Origin: an uncultured Lachnospiraceae bacterium
GTDB lineage: Bacteria > Bacillota > Clostridia > Lachnospirales > Lachnospiraceae
Direction of reading: 5' to 3'
Length of the DNA: 64,000 bases
NCBI GenBank assembly: GCA_946554445.1
Contig: CAMNSD010000001.1
Span: 180,411-244,410 of the forward strand
Shown in pieces: positions 34,171 through 44,091 of the stretch (the first letter of the stretch is position 1; every line of letters starts with the position of its first letter). Position numbers and translations under genes: made by a program. The notes beneath the pieces were generated by a model. The model searched no databases, had not been told where the DNA came from, and saw only the letters and a list, made by a program, of their open reading frames with translations.

Positions 34171-36664
34171 GGTCCGCCACCTCCCTGCTCGCTAATTCCG
34201 CAGACACCGTGTCCGCCATCTGTCTGTATTCTTCCTCCGAAAGCTCCGTCACATCACCGGCCTCCACATAGGCGCTTACATTACCTCTGACAATGGCCTT
34301 CATCGTACCGGTCACAACACCGTCAATCCTGCCGCGCACCAGACCGTCCACCTTCATCAGCCCGGTCGCATTCTTCGTGCGGATCGGCATGTTCATCACA
34401 AAGGCCGTCTTCTCTATAATCTTATCACCCACCAGAAGAATCTGCGGCAAAACAAACATGGTTATCAGAATAGAAATCGAAGTCCCTCGTCCCAAAGATT
34501 TTCCAATACCGAATATCGCTGCATTGGAAGTCAGCTTACCAATCAGGAACCCGGCCACCACCATCATGGTTCCGGATGTAATGATTGTCGGAAAAGCCTG
34601 ATTCATGGCATCTATGATGGACTGTTTCCTGCCGTTGGTCTCCCGCAGTTCCATATACCGTCCCGCTATGACGATGGCATAGTCGATATTGGCGCCCATC
34701 TGAATCGAACTGACAATCAGATAGGACATAAAGAAAATGTTGTCATGCTGCAGTGCCGGCACTGAGAAGTTCAGCCAGATACACCCCTGAATCACCGCAA
34801 TCAAAAGCACCGGCATACCTGCGGATTTAAAGGTAAACAATAATACCACAAGCACCGTCAAGATAGACAGGATATTGGTCACCAGATTGTCCCGCCCGAA
34901 AGTCTTTTGCAAATCGTACTGGCTCACTGACTCGCCGCAGACCAGAACCTTACCGCTATAATATTTCCCCGCAATCTCATGTATTTTATCGAGGAAAGCA
35001 AAGGTCTCCGCACTCTCCTCCGGGAGCGTCAGATAGACCAGCATACGGCTGTAATTTTCTCCCTGCAGCTGATTCTTGGCAAAGTTCATCTGCCGGTAGG
35101 CGTCATCCAGGGTATCCTGCAATTCATCATCCAACGTGACGTACCCTTCCTCCACCTCTTCATAGACAAACATAAACATGTCGATCAGAGACACCTTATA
35201 TTCCGGAAGTCCATTGACTACTTTCGCATAATCCTCATCATTCACAGCATACGCCGCATAGACCAGTTCCGCCACCTCATAATCCAGATCAATCAATTCC
35301 GAGAACTGTCTGGGCGTCAGCTTATCCGTCAGGCAATAACCGTCCATCGCCTCTATATTGGTAAGCCCCATAGTATAATCTACTTCTGGGCAGGCCTCCA
35401 AATCTTCTAACAGTTTCGCTTCTTTCTCATAATCTCCCGCCGGTACAATGAGTGCCACCATATTGCTGGCGCCAAAATTTTCCGTCTGCATCTCCTCTGT
35501 TTTCTGGATGCTGTTCTGAATCGGCGGCGTGATCGTTGTATCGCCAAACACATACGGACAATCCTTCGACACCATATAGGCTCCCACGATCACTACTACA
35601 AAAAGCGGCGCCACAACATGCCTCGTTGCGTAATCCAGTTTGCCCACAAACGGGATATCCGGGATGAAATTCTTATGCTTCGTGCTGTCCATCCACTTGG
35701 AAAACAACATAATCACACCCGGCATCAACAGGAACACAGATCCCAACGCCAGGAAGATAGATTTGATCAGACACATGGACAAATCCGGCCCCATCTTATA
35801 CTGCATAAAGCCCATGGCTATCAGACCGCCTATGGTGGTCATCGAACTGCCGCAGATTTCCGGGATTGCTTTGCTCAGGGCAATAATGATGGCTTCTCTG
35901 GATTCCAGATTCGCATGTTCTTCTTTATATCGGTTAAGGAGAATAATCGCATAGTCCACCGACAGCGCAAGCTGTAATACCACAGTAACCGAATTGGACA
36001 CAAAGGAGATCGTCCCAAAAATAAAGTTGGTCCCCATCTGCAGGATCGCCGCCGCCACAAACGTGAGCAAAAGCACCGGCACCTCCGCATAAGCCTGTGA
36101 TGTGAGCAAAAGCACCGTCACCACCACCACAGCTACTAAGACAACGATGACATTCATCTCCTCCGCGATCAGTTCCGCCTCGATGTCTCCCAATGTCGTA
36201 GACAGATAATAATCATATCCATCGAGTTTTTCCTTAACACGATCCAGTACTTCCAGACACCGGTCATCTTTCTCGTCATAGTCAAAAGTGACATTATAAT
36301 AGGAGGAACCATTATAATAATGTTCCTCCGTATCGTCATAATCCACCGAAAAAATTCCCGGCATAAATTCCAAATCGCGCCCAATCGTCTGTGCCTGCTC
36401 GTACGACACATTGGCAACCATTATATTACAGGTTCCATATGTAATAAATTCCTGTTCCATTAAATCCAGGCCCTGCTTCGTCTCCGTAGAGTCCGGCAGA
36501 TAATGGGACATAGAATTCTCCACATTAACCCAGTTTCTGGAAATGGCAGAAAAAATGATCAAGATCCCAAACAACAGGAAAAACAGATTGCGCTTATCCA
36601 CAATAAACCCGCAGATCTTGAGCATTGCCTGATTGCCGCCCTTTTTTGCCTTTTGTTCATTCAT
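34163..36664 (-). CDS. MmpL/RND-superfamily exporter
   Basis: An 833-residue membrane protein with twelve predicted helices arranged as two repeats, each a helix, a large outside loop and five helices. FGTISFVSNSVTVVLQLALSVDYAIILLNRYKEE and DNIFFMSYLIVSSIQMGANIDYAIVIAGRYMEL are the two sterol-sensing-like cores with the proton-relay DYA residues. The family exports lipids, drugs or hydrophobic compounds using the proton gradient. GAGAGGTG precedes the ATG and a strong promoter lies upstream. Its coupling to the GLUG surface protein suggests a joint envelope function; the cargo is unknown. Confidence 0.9.
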   Translation of the reverse strand: MNEQKAKKGGNQAMLKICGFIVDKRNLFFLLFGILIIFSAISRNWVNVENSMSHYLPDSTETKQGLDLMEQEFITYGTCNIMVANVSYEQAQTIGRDLEFMPGIFSVDYDDTEEHYYNGSSYYNVTFDYDEKDDRCLEVLDRVKEKLDGYDYYLSTTLGDIEAELIAEEMNVIVVLVAVVVVTVLLLTSQAYAEVPVLLLTFVAAAILQMGTNFIFGTISFVSNSVTVVLQLALSVDYAIILLNRYKEEHANLESREAIIIALSKAIPEICGSSMTTIGGLIAMGFMQYKMGPDLSMCLIKSIFLALGSVFLLMPGVIMLFSKWMDSTKHKNFIPDIPFVGKLDYATRHVVAPLFVVVIVGAYMVSKDCPYVFGDTTITPPIQNSIQKTEEMQTENFGASNMVALIVPAGDYEKEAKLLEDLEACPEVDYTMGLTNIEAMDGYCLTDKLTPRQFSELIDLDYEVAELVYAAYAVNDEDYAKVVNGLPEYKVSLIDMFMFVYEEVEEGYVTLDDELQDTLDDAYRQMNFAKNQLQGENYSRMLVYLTLPEESAETFAFLDKIHEIAGKYYSGKVLVCGESVSQYDLQKTFGRDNLVTNILSILTVLVVLLFTFKSAGMPVLLIAVIQGCIWLNFSVPALQHDNIFFMSYLIVSSIQMGANIDYAIVIAGRYMELRETNGRKQSIIDAMNQAFPTIITSGTMMVVAGFLIGKLTSNAAIFGIGKSLGRGTSISILITMFVLPQILLVGDKIIEKTAFVMNMPIRTKNATGLMKVDGLVRGRIDGVVTGTMKAIVRGNVSAYVEAGDVTELSEEEYRQMADTVSAELASREVADHE

Positions 36665-36692
36665 TGCTAAACACCTCTCTCATTTAGCAAGA

Positions 36693-36721
36693 AATATAGC
36701 ACTGTGTTAAAACCTTGTCAA
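36693..36721 (-). promoter_or_regulatory. Promoter of the MmpL-GLUG operon
   Basis: On the minus strand TTGACA and TATATT are 17 bases apart, about 30 bases ahead of the MmpL start. Confidence 0.85.
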
Positions 36722-36734
36722 TCATTGGAACGGC

Positions 36735-36768
36735 AAAACTATACATTCCTATGAAATTGTATAGTTTT
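36735..36768 (-). terminator. Hairpin across the stop codon of the small membrane protein gene
   Basis: AAAACTATACA and TGTATAGTTTT form an 11-bp stem with a 12-base loop that contains the stop codon. The T run is only four long, so it could be a weak terminator or an operator; its position between the end of one gene and the next promoter favours terminator. Confidence 0.5.
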
Positions 36769-37258
36769 TACTATCTTTCCCGAATAACTTCCTCATCTTC
36801 TCCAAGGTATTTCTCGCCGATAAATAAAAGATGCTTCTGAATGCCCACTGACCACAGCACAGCATCAGCCCCGCCCAGTATAAAAAGTAGGTATCACTTC
36901 TATCGGCATGAAATGCCAAAATCCCTTTTAACATAAATCCTGCGGCTGCTAAATGCCATAACACGTAGCATAACGACATATTCCAACGCATTCTAATCTT
37001 AATCGAAATGATGGATATTCTGCCCTTCATCCTTATGTCCCCTGTTACGACCGGCAGGGCAAATAATTGAATATTATACATTTTTTCCGGATGAGTTACC
37101 TTAAACCCAGCTGTGTTTACTTCGCCCACAAACTCCGGCTTTTTCTTCCAAAAACGATATTCCTTCCGTGGAATCGTTACTGCACTGAGCGCTTCACAGA
37201 TCTCATCCGGACTCATTTTGGATACAATAGCTTCGTCCCTTGAAGGAAATAGAATCAT
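36749..37258 (-). CDS. Two-helix membrane protein of unknown function
   Basis: About 169 residues. A soluble N-terminal half (SRDEAIVSKMSPDEICEALS, with FWKKKPEFVGEVNTAGFKVTHP) precedes two hydrophobic helices (residues about 95-150) and a basic tail. MILFPSRDEAI is taken as start because AAGGGGAA lies before it. The gene follows the symporter by ten bases and is probably cotranscribed. I do not recognise the family. Confidence 0.65.
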   Translation of the reverse strand: MILFPSRDEAIVSKMSPDEICEALSAVTIPRKEYRFWKKKPEFVGEVNTAGFKVTHPEKMYNIQLFALPVVTGDIRMKGRISIISIKIRMRWNMSLCYVLWHLAAAGFMLKGILAFHADRSDTYFLYWAGLMLCCGQWAFRSIFYLSARNTLEKMRKLFGKDSKNYTIS

Positions 37259-37268
37259 AACGTTCCCC

Positions 37269-38666
37269 TTACAGCGAAATCCACCCCAATACATTAGCTA
37301 TCGAACTGAGCAGTATAATGGCAATACAGATCGGCGCCAAGTATTTCAAGAAAAAGTAGTACAGCTTTTTCCTGTGAAATGCAGATGAAATCTCCACTTC
37401 CTCCTCAATCTTCTTAAATCCGACCACACGCAAGATAAGGAAACATGTGGCCAGCGCACCGATTGGCATCATAATCGAGTTGGTCAGGAAATCAAAGAAA
37501 TCCAAGAACTGCATACCTAAAATCCTAATCCCATCCCAGACTCCATAACCAAGCGCCGATGCGGAACCCAAAACAAAAGTCACGACCACCATAATCAGAC
37601 AGCTTTTAAAACGACTCAAATGCAATTCATCCTGCAAGGTAGCCACACTCGCTTCCATGATCGAAATAGCACTCGTCAGCGCCGCAAACAAAAACATCAG
37701 GAAAAAGGCAATCGCAATAATCGTTCCTCCACCCATGTTGGCAAATATTTTGGGCAATGTAATAAAGGTAAGGGAAGGACCAGCCTTCAAAGTAGCCATA
37801 TCCCCACCGGAAAAGGCAAAGACCGCCGGAATGATCATCAATCCGCCTAACATTGCGATACCCGTATCAAAAATCTCCACCTGCGAAGTACTCTTCTCAA
37901 TATCCACATCCTTACTGATATAAGAACCATAAGTATAAAGCACGCCCATCGCAATCGACAGGGAATAGAACATCTGCCCCATGGCCGCCACCACCGTCAT
38001 CCAGGAAAAGTCCTTAAAGTTTGGAATCAAGAAATATTTCACACCATCCAGTGCGCCTGGACGAGTCATAACATATATTGCCACAAAAACAGCCAGGACA
38101 ACCAGCACTGGCATCATGACCTTGGTCACACGCTCCACGCCCTGTTCCACACCTGCCAAGATTACCGCAAACACAAAAAAAGAGAATAATAAAAACCATA
38201 ACTCTACACTGCCGGATGACGCAATAAACTCGGGAAAATATCCATCCCCAGCCAACATCCCCGCATGTCCAAACAGATACTCGATCAAGAATTTGAGAAC
38301 CCAGCCGCCGATCACACAATAATATGGAACGATGATCATCGGCACTACCGCATTGATCCATCCCCCAAAATGAAACGGCAGACTCTTCCCGAAACAGTGA
38401 AACGCGCCCACGGGCCCTTTCTTCGTCATACGCCCCAGCGCCGTCTCCGATACGATCAACACATATCCAAAGGTAACCGTTAAAAGCAGATAGACTAACA
38501 AAAACATACCGCCGCCATATTTCGCCGCCAAATAGGGGAACCGCCAGATATTGCCCAGCCCTACCGCAGAACCTGCAACCGCTAAAACATAACCGATACG
38601 TCCCGAAAATTTTCCTCTCATTCCAGCCTTCTTTTCTGATTTCTTATCAGATGCTGCTTCCCTCAT
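37269..38666 (-). CDS. Sodium:neurotransmitter symporter family (SNF) transporter
   Basis: A 465-residue transporter with about eleven to twelve helices. GYVLAVAGSAVGLGNIWRFPYLAAKYGGG is the NSS signature that holds the Na+ and substrate sites. Bacterial members such as LeuT and TnaT import amino acids with Na+. The ATG after TTGGAGG is preferred to a TTG five codons upstream. Sodium dependence fits the nearby large Na+/H+ antiporter, but the substrate cannot be told from the sequence. Confidence 0.92.
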   Translation of the reverse strand: MREAASDKKSEKKAGMRGKFSGRIGYVLAVAGSAVGLGNIWRFPYLAAKYGGGMFLLVYLLLTVTFGYVLIVSETALGRMTKKGPVGAFHCFGKSLPFHFGGWINAVVPMIIVPYYCVIGGWVLKFLIEYLFGHAGMLAGDGYFPEFIASSGSVELWFLLFSFFVFAVILAGVEQGVERVTKVMMPVLVVLAVFVAIYVMTRPGALDGVKYFLIPNFKDFSWMTVVAAMGQMFYSLSIAMGVLYTYGSYISKDVDIEKSTSQVEIFDTGIAMLGGLMIIPAVFAFSGGDMATLKAGPSLTFITLPKIFANMGGGTIIAIAFFLMFLFAALTSAISIMEASVATLQDELHLSRFKSCLIMVVVTFVLGSASALGYGVWDGIRILGMQFLDFFDFLTNSIMMPIGALATCFLILRVVGFKKIEEEVEISSAFHRKKLYYFFLKYLAPICIAIILLSSIANVLGWISL

Positions 38667-38701
38667 AAGTACAACCTCCAATTTTGATAATATTACGTTA
38701 T

Positions 38702-38731
38702 ATTATAACTTTATACTTCTAGGTTTGTCTA
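38702..38731 (-). promoter_or_regulatory. Promoter of the symporter gene
   Basis: On the minus strand TAGACA and TATAAT are 18 bases apart, about 35 bases upstream of the start. Confidence 0.75.
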
Positions 38732-38796
38732 CTGAAACCTATTATTATTCTTTTCTAATGCTTTTCCATAAAGTTTTTCTATAAATTAATTTATCC

Positions 38797-38825
38797 TTGA
38801 CAAAACAACATCTATGACGCATAAC
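38797..38825 (+). promoter_or_regulatory. Promoter of the C39-like protease gene
   Basis: TTGACA and CATAAC are 17 bases apart, followed by a leader of about 100 bases to the ATG. Confidence 0.65.
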
Positions 38826-38929
38826 AAAAGTGATACAAGTATTGCAAAACAAGAGGAATATATCTATAGGACTGAAAAAGGATGAGTGTATGCACGAAGT
38901 AATTGATTACAGGAGCGTATAGAAAGCAA

Positions 38930-39535
38930 ATGAAAAACAAAAAAATGATACTAAGATTACTGGCATCGGCGGCAGCAATCTTAAGCATAGCAGTCATGTT
39001 TCTAGGATTCCGGCTTCGCAATGGTGTGACGATCCGGGCAGGTGAGACGGAAATACCACCCCATGATGTGATAACTTACCGACAAGACGATACACGGTGG
39101 GCCAACGATACACTGGGCGATTCTTCCTTTACAATGAAATCATCCGGATGCCTGGTATCCTGCATCGCATCGGCAGTCAGTATGGAAAGCGGAACGGAAA
39201 TGACACCGGGAGAATTAAACAAGATTTTCACGAAATCCAATGTTTATGACAAGGAAGGAAACGTTCAATGGACAGCCATCGACCAGATGGAAGGATACGC
39301 CGCACAGGCCTATCCCCGCGTATCCCAGCAGGAGATTGAGCAATGTCTCCTGACCGGCCACTATCCCATTGTACGCGTGAGAGTAAATGCCATCGGCAAT
39401 TTCCATTATATATTAATCGCAGGCACAGAAGATGGAGATTATATCTGCATGGATCCGCTAAAAGATGAGCTGACCAGATTGTCACAGTATGCCGGAAGAG
39501 TATACGCTGTGCGTATGGTGCAGGTTGATGCGTAA
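38930..39535 (+). CDS. Exported C39-like cysteine peptidase
   Basis: About 201 residues: an N-terminal basic segment and hydrophobic helix (ILRLLASAAAILSIAVMFLG) that would act as signal anchor, then a papain-like domain. The catalytic cysteine is in KSSGCLVSCIASAVSM and the histidine in GNFHYILIAGTEDG, with a following Asp in MDPLKDEL, as in peptidase C39-like proteins. The upstream TTG start in the track is discarded for the ATG. It stands alone with its own promoter. Substrate unknown; cleavage of surface or secreted peptides is plausible. Confidence 0.75.
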   Translation: MKNKKMILRLLASAAAILSIAVMFLGFRLRNGVTIRAGETEIPPHDVITYRQDDTRWANDTLGDSSFTMKSSGCLVSCIASAVSMESGTEMTPGELNKIFTKSNVYDKEGNVQWTAIDQMEGYAAQAYPRVSQQEIEQCLLTGHYPIVRVRVNAIGNFHYILIAGTEDGDYICMDPLKDELTRLSQYAGRVYAVRMVQVDA

Positions 39536-39589
39536 GCCTTATAATATATCGCATCCTCATGCATCTCGTTCCTTCCCCGTATTATGCTT

Positions 39590-40234
39590 TTATAGCTTCA
39601 ACTCCACCTGAATACTGCCGTCAAGTGTTTCCAACTCCTTTTGAAACGCCGGCCCATCGGTGACCTTCCCCACAATACTGCCGTAATGCGTAGGGATTAC
39701 AGCCCTTGGCTTTATCTGTGCAACATACTCCGCCGCCTGCTTCCAATCCATTGTATAAAATCCCCCGATGGGAATCATCGCCACATCACACTGTACTTTC
39801 ATGATATCCTCATTCACATCCGTATCCCCGGATACATAATAACGGATATCATCCAGCGTTACCACATATCCCTGCCACTTCTTCCCTTTCGTGTGAAAAG
39901 GCTTTAACTTATTGTAAGCCGAAACCGTTTCTATTAAGATCCCCTGCTTCTCATGTGTTTCACCCGGCTGGTAAAATATACAATTCTCCGACGCGATACC
40001 CGACTCGGAAAGCGCCTTCTTTTTCATGGACTCCGGCGCTACAAGACAAGTATCATTCTTCTTAATTTTCGCGATGGATTCCGGTTCAAAATGATCGTAA
40101 TGCTCGTGAGTGATAAAGATAAAGTCGGCATCATGCGTGTCTGCCTGCACCTGATACGGATCAAAGTACAATATCCTTGAATCCTCGATACGGATGCTGC
40201 TTTGCGTATTGACAGTTATATTGGTTAAATTCAT
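39590..40234 (-). CDS. MBL-fold metal-dependent hydrolase (UlaG-like)
   Basis: A 214-residue metallo-beta-lactamase-fold protein. FIFITHEHYDHFEPES is the HxHxDH metal motif; later VSGDTDV and IPTHYGSIVG provide further ligands. The short length and layout resemble the UlaG-like YtkL/UPF0173 group rather than true beta-lactamases. It lies 18 bases ahead of the LysM lipoprotein start region on the same strand. Physiological substrate unknown. Confidence 0.88.
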   Translation of the reverse strand: MNLTNITVNTQSSIRIEDSRILYFDPYQVQADTHDADFIFITHEHYDHFEPESIAKIKKNDTCLVAPESMKKKALSESGIASENCIFYQPGETHEKQGILIETVSAYNKLKPFHTKGKKWQGYVVTLDDIRYYVSGDTDVNEDIMKVQCDVAMIPIGGFYTMDWKQAAEYVAQIKPRAVIPTHYGSIVGKVTDGPAFQKELETLDGSIQVELKL

Positions 40235-40252
40235 TCAGATATCCTCCATTCT

Positions 40253-42673
40253 TTAATTTTCAAATTGTTCCCTGGCCGCCTCAAACAGATTGTGAAGATA
40301 AGGGTACTCCCATTGGTCCGCACCTACGTTGGGACCTGCGTCATCGCCCCATCCCATACCCGGCTTGCCACCATAATCAGTGAAACTGGCCGCCATATAA
40401 CGAACGGTATTCACCAGCACAGTGTTCGGCTCCTGCTTACGCACGCCAATTACTTCCGCCATATTGTCTTTACCAAACTTGAAGAAATCCACATATTCCA
40501 GAATTTCCTCCCCCGTATCATATTCGAAGGAATACCCGTACAAATCACAGCCATCCTCCATATGGTACTTTTCAAAAGTAAGGTTCGACACTCTTCCCGG
40601 ACAAAGTTCTTCGCTGCACCGTATCGCCTCCGCCTGAAATGCTTCCCAAGCCTCCCGTTCACGAAATGGATTTTGCTCCACAGGATTGGTTACCGGTAGG
40701 CTGTGAATCTGATTCTCTTCCTCCCAAGACACATAACTCACATCGCCACGCAGGAAATAATGGGCAAATCCATACGGCTGTTCAATCTGAAAACTTCCCT
40801 CAGATCTCAAACCACCCCTGGAAGACGGATCTTTACGGATATAGGAAATCTCTGGTATAAATACCGTCTCGCCTACCAGCAGATAATCCGGATCCTTCGG
40901 CGCATCCTCAGAGCGCACGATTGTCGTCCACTGATATCCGCTTCCATAAAAACGTTCGCTGATACGCCAAAGACTGTCTCCTTCCTGCACTTCATATTCT
41001 ATCATCTTGTCACCCGTGAGTTTGATATAATCCTCCGGTTCAACTCCCTCCGGCAACTCCTGAGTGAGCGCAAAAGAATCTCTCCGTTCCCGTTTAGTCT
41101 TTTCCTCCTGCTCCTCCTCCGTCAAGCCATTTGCTACTGCCTGTCTGCTGTTTTCCACCTCTTTTTCCGTCTTACGCACAAACTCTTCCGTCTGCGGATC
41201 CCAGAGCAGATAGGAGGGCGGTGTATAATCATCCTCCATCGCTTTTAATCCGCTCATATGAACTGGTGCACCGACTCGCATATCTGCATAACCGTCACCG
41301 TTTAAGTCCGGGTAGGTAATCGTATCCGGCAGTTCAATACTCAAAGATAGGCTGCGCTCCTGCAGCACTTCGCCGGTCTCCATATCCGTCACTGTCATGT
41401 CGTAAGGTTCATCCATGCAAAAACCGTTTAAGAGATAGTAGCGAAGCTCCGTATCCTCTTCCTCGGCAGACATTTCCTGTTCTTCCACGAAAGTCTCATT
41501 TTCGTCTTCCGTCAGAGAACTGGCAGCGGATATAATGGTATCTTTTCTGACATCATACAAATAATCGTCAAAAGTGAATTCTTCTTTCCCATCCTCCGGT
41601 GCAAGCGAAAAGTGCAGGGAGAGCATCCTACCGTTTTCCATAAGCGGCAGCTCGTAATCAGCCTCCACAAGCAAGCCGAAATACCGCATAATCCCTTCGT
41701 CTCCGGCGGATTCCCAATTCTTATCAATTCCACGAACTTCCCGAAAACTGCGCTTCGGATCCTCCAACTCGGTCAGCCGCTCTTCATGATCGATCCAGTA
41801 CAGGTTTTCCTCCTCCAGCCCCCAGCCACTCCCCAAAATGCCATAGCGCTGGAAAATATCTTGAAACACATACTCCAATGTTTCATCATCTTCCGATGGT
41901 GCGTTCAACAGGGTAAGCCCGTATGCCGTCCGGTCCTTTACATAAAGATTAACCCTTGAGTTCCGGCTGTACGAATAGGAAAACTCATAGCCATCCTCCT
42001 CTTCCAGCGTTTCCTGTATATAGTAAAACAACTTCCCGTTGTCTACGCTACATGCTGACAGAGGATGCTCCTCCGAATCAAATTTTCTTTTCAGAGTATG
42101 GTACAGATCGAGAGCGTAGTCATTCTCCGTCATGGGGAAAGTATAGTACAGAAAGTGAAGCGCGTCCCCATCCGTTTCCTGCACAGCGGCCTCATTTAAC
42201 GCTGTTTCCATTTCCGCAAGAGAATCATAATACCACCATGTCACATCCGACTCCCCCGCGAACTGAAAAGCCCAAGGTTCACCCCATTCGGCTTCCAACA
42301 TTTCTCCCTCATAATCCTTTATCGTAATTTCCGCACCGGCATAAGGACTTACGGAAATATGTTCATATAGATACCCGCTAAGTTCCTGTACCGCACAGCT
42401 GTCATGCTCCACCGGCCATTCCTTCGGCTCTTCCTCTGTTTCCGTGCTTCCCGTTTCTTCGCCAATATCATCCTCTTTAGAAAGTTTTCCCATATCCAAG
42501 CCATCTCCGGTGTCGGAATCTTCCCCGCTATTAGGATTCCCTTCCGTCTCTCCTGAAGGTGCACCGCAAGCCACAAGCAGCAAAGCAAGCATAGCTATAA
42601 CAATGAGGCTGCTTTCTCTTTTTTTGTTCCGTCGTTTTCTTGCGTTTAAATCTTTTTTATTATTTTTTGCCAT
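40253..42673 (-). CDS. Large lipoprotein with a LysM domain
   Basis: An 806-residue lipoprotein. A basic N-terminus and the lipobox LLVACGAPSG direct it to the outer face of the membrane. About 70 residues of Glu/Ser/Thr linker follow; residues 555-605 form a LysM-like unit (YEVQEGDSLWRISERFYGSGYQW, PDYLLVGETVFIP) that should bind peptidoglycan. The long middle part is rich in Glu and Asp, and an FG-GAP-like YPDLNGDGYADMRVG precedes the LysM. GGGAAGG lies before the ATG. A role as cell-wall-linked surface protein is inference. Confidence 0.8.
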   Translation of the reverse strand: MAKNNKKDLNARKRRNKKRESSLIVIAMLALLLVACGAPSGETEGNPNSGEDSDTGDGLDMGKLSKEDDIGEETGSTETEEEPKEWPVEHDSCAVQELSGYLYEHISVSPYAGAEITIKDYEGEMLEAEWGEPWAFQFAGESDVTWWYYDSLAEMETALNEAAVQETDGDALHFLYYTFPMTENDYALDLYHTLKRKFDSEEHPLSACSVDNGKLFYYIQETLEEEDGYEFSYSYSRNSRVNLYVKDRTAYGLTLLNAPSEDDETLEYVFQDIFQRYGILGSGWGLEEENLYWIDHEERLTELEDPKRSFREVRGIDKNWESAGDEGIMRYFGLLVEADYELPLMENGRMLSLHFSLAPEDGKEEFTFDDYLYDVRKDTIISAASSLTEDENETFVEEQEMSAEEEDTELRYYLLNGFCMDEPYDMTVTDMETGEVLQERSLSLSIELPDTITYPDLNGDGYADMRVGAPVHMSGLKAMEDDYTPPSYLLWDPQTEEFVRKTEKEVENSRQAVANGLTEEEQEEKTKRERRDSFALTQELPEGVEPEDYIKLTGDKMIEYEVQEGDSLWRISERFYGSGYQWTTIVRSEDAPKDPDYLLVGETVFIPEISYIRKDPSSRGGLRSEGSFQIEQPYGFAHYFLRGDVSYVSWEEENQIHSLPVTNPVEQNPFREREAWEAFQAEAIRCSEELCPGRVSNLTFEKYHMEDGCDLYGYSFEYDTGEEILEYVDFFKFGKDNMAEVIGVRKQEPNTVLVNTVRYMAASFTDYGGKPGMGWGDDAGPNVGADQWEYPYLHNLFEAAREQFEN

Positions 42674-42734
42674 ATATTACCTTCCCGCATATATTGGGCT
42701 ATCATTGCATCTTTATCCATCCAAAGAATGATGC

Positions 42735-43112
42735 TCATTTCCTAAGATTATTTTCCTTGTCAAAGAAAGCTTTGTTTAGCGCAGCATATTCTTCTTCCGA
42801 ACATATCAGTTTACACTTTTTCTGATATTCCCTGGACCGCTCCAACATATCGTTAATCTTTTCACACGGAAACTCTTTGCATTGATTACATTTTTCAACA
42901 CCATGCATACTTGTACAATCAACCAACCCATATGTACAAGATTTATGTGAAGAACAACCTGTGCAGGCAATTTCCTCATTCGATACCACCTTATCCCGCC
43001 AGCCAACCCTGTACCACAGTTTTGCAACATTTGTTAATTCCGTTTCGCTTTTGGCGTTGTACCTCGGACACTCTATACAATTATCTCCACATAAAGTAAT
43101 GATTTCTTTCAT
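42735..43112 (-). CDS. DUF3795-like cysteine-rich protein
   Basis: About 125 residues with eleven cysteines: LCGDNCIECPRY, CTGCSSHKSCTYG, DCTSMHGVEKCNQCKEFPCEK. The CxxCxxCP-type arrangement matches the DUF3795 family, a likely zinc- or iron-sulfur-binding group of unknown role. MKEIITLCGDNC is chosen as start because GTGAGGA lies ahead. It stands alone between the lipoprotein gene and a divergently unrelated regulator. Confidence 0.75.
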   Translation of the reverse strand: MKEIITLCGDNCIECPRYNAKSETELTNVAKLWYRVGWRDKVVSNEEIACTGCSSHKSCTYGLVDCTSMHGVEKCNQCKEFPCEKINDMLERSREYQKKCKLICSEEEYAALNKAFFDKENNLRK

Positions 43113-43201
43113 ACGATTCCTCACAATTTTCAATTACAAAAATATACATATATTATACTATAATAAACTTTGATTTACATTAGGATTCTTTCCTATACCA
43201 T

Positions 43202-43233
43202 AAAAAAGAGTATATCACCTGAATGATATACTC
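43202..43233 (-). terminator. Terminator of the XRE-DUF5680 gene
   Basis: GAGTATATCA and TGATATACTC form a perfect 10-bp stem with a six-base loop, followed on the minus strand by TTTTTT. Confidence 0.88.
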
Positions 43234-43262
43234 TCACAATTAATATTCGTATGTCCTCCCTG

Positions 43263-43940
43263 TTATCGAATGACTCCTCCATGAAAATAACACTCGTATA
43301 TTTTTTCATCCATATAAAATATTTCTTCGTATCCCTGAAACCATACAAACTCACCGTCCACTTTACAGTGATAATGGTAATCGCCTTTTGTATATATTTT
43401 TGGTCCGCGAAATGGCATGTCTGCCGGAACCCCTTTCAGCACTTCTTTCAAAAAATCCCCACTGAAGTTTTCACCGACTACACGGCCGGCATAATTCATA
43501 CTCCAAACAGGAATGCCATGCAGCCATACGCCTTCCTCCCCAGAAAAACACTCGCCACCCAAATAAGTATCATAATATTGATAACCGCTATTATCTTGAT
43601 AACAGAAATCGTGTGAATTGATTCTACATGAAACTGTTTTATTATCAGAAGAAGCATAGGTATTCTTTTTCGCTGTCAGAAGAAACTTTATAATCTTATT
43701 AATGTCACTGCCTGTATCTTTACATAGAGAAATATTACATTCATCACCTTCTTTTACGATACGGTCTATCGTCACCCCATAAAGATCACTCAATAAAATC
43801 AAACCGCCCAGTTCCGGGACAGCCTGTCCATTCTCCCATTTGCTGATCGTCTGACGTGCAATGCCTAATTCATCTGCAAGCTGTTCCTGTGAATAACCAT
43901 TTTGTTTTCTCAAAAATTGTAATTTATCCTTTAATTCCAT
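43263..43940 (-). CDS. XRE-family regulator with a DUF5680-like C-terminal domain
   Basis: About 225 residues. The N-terminal helix-turn-helix (LQFLRKQNGYSQEQLADELGIARQTISKWENGQAVPEL) binds DNA; the C-terminal part (YYDTYLGGECFSGEEGVWLHGIPVWSMNYAGRV, YHYHCKVDGEFVWFQGYEEI) matches DUF5680, thought to sense small molecules. The ATG after AGGAGG is used rather than the GTG inside that site. No obvious partner gene is adjacent; target unknown. Confidence 0.85.
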   Translation of the reverse strand: MELKDKLQFLRKQNGYSQEQLADELGIARQTISKWENGQAVPELGGLILLSDLYGVTIDRIVKEGDECNISLCKDTGSDINKIIKFLLTAKKNTYASSDNKTVSCRINSHDFCYQDNSGYQYYDTYLGGECFSGEEGVWLHGIPVWSMNYAGRVVGENFSGDFLKEVLKGVPADMPFRGPKIYTKGDYHYHCKVDGEFVWFQGYEEIFYMDEKIYECYFHGGVIR

Positions 43941-44091
43941 GAACGGCACCTCCTGTATTTACTATGAATTATATCAGGCAAAGTAAACTCAGGCCACCAC
44001 TTCCGAGATACAAAAATGTCATTATGTAATTACATATAAAGATGCCAAAGATTTCACAATATCCTCTGAACGATGCACCGCTTTGGATACA

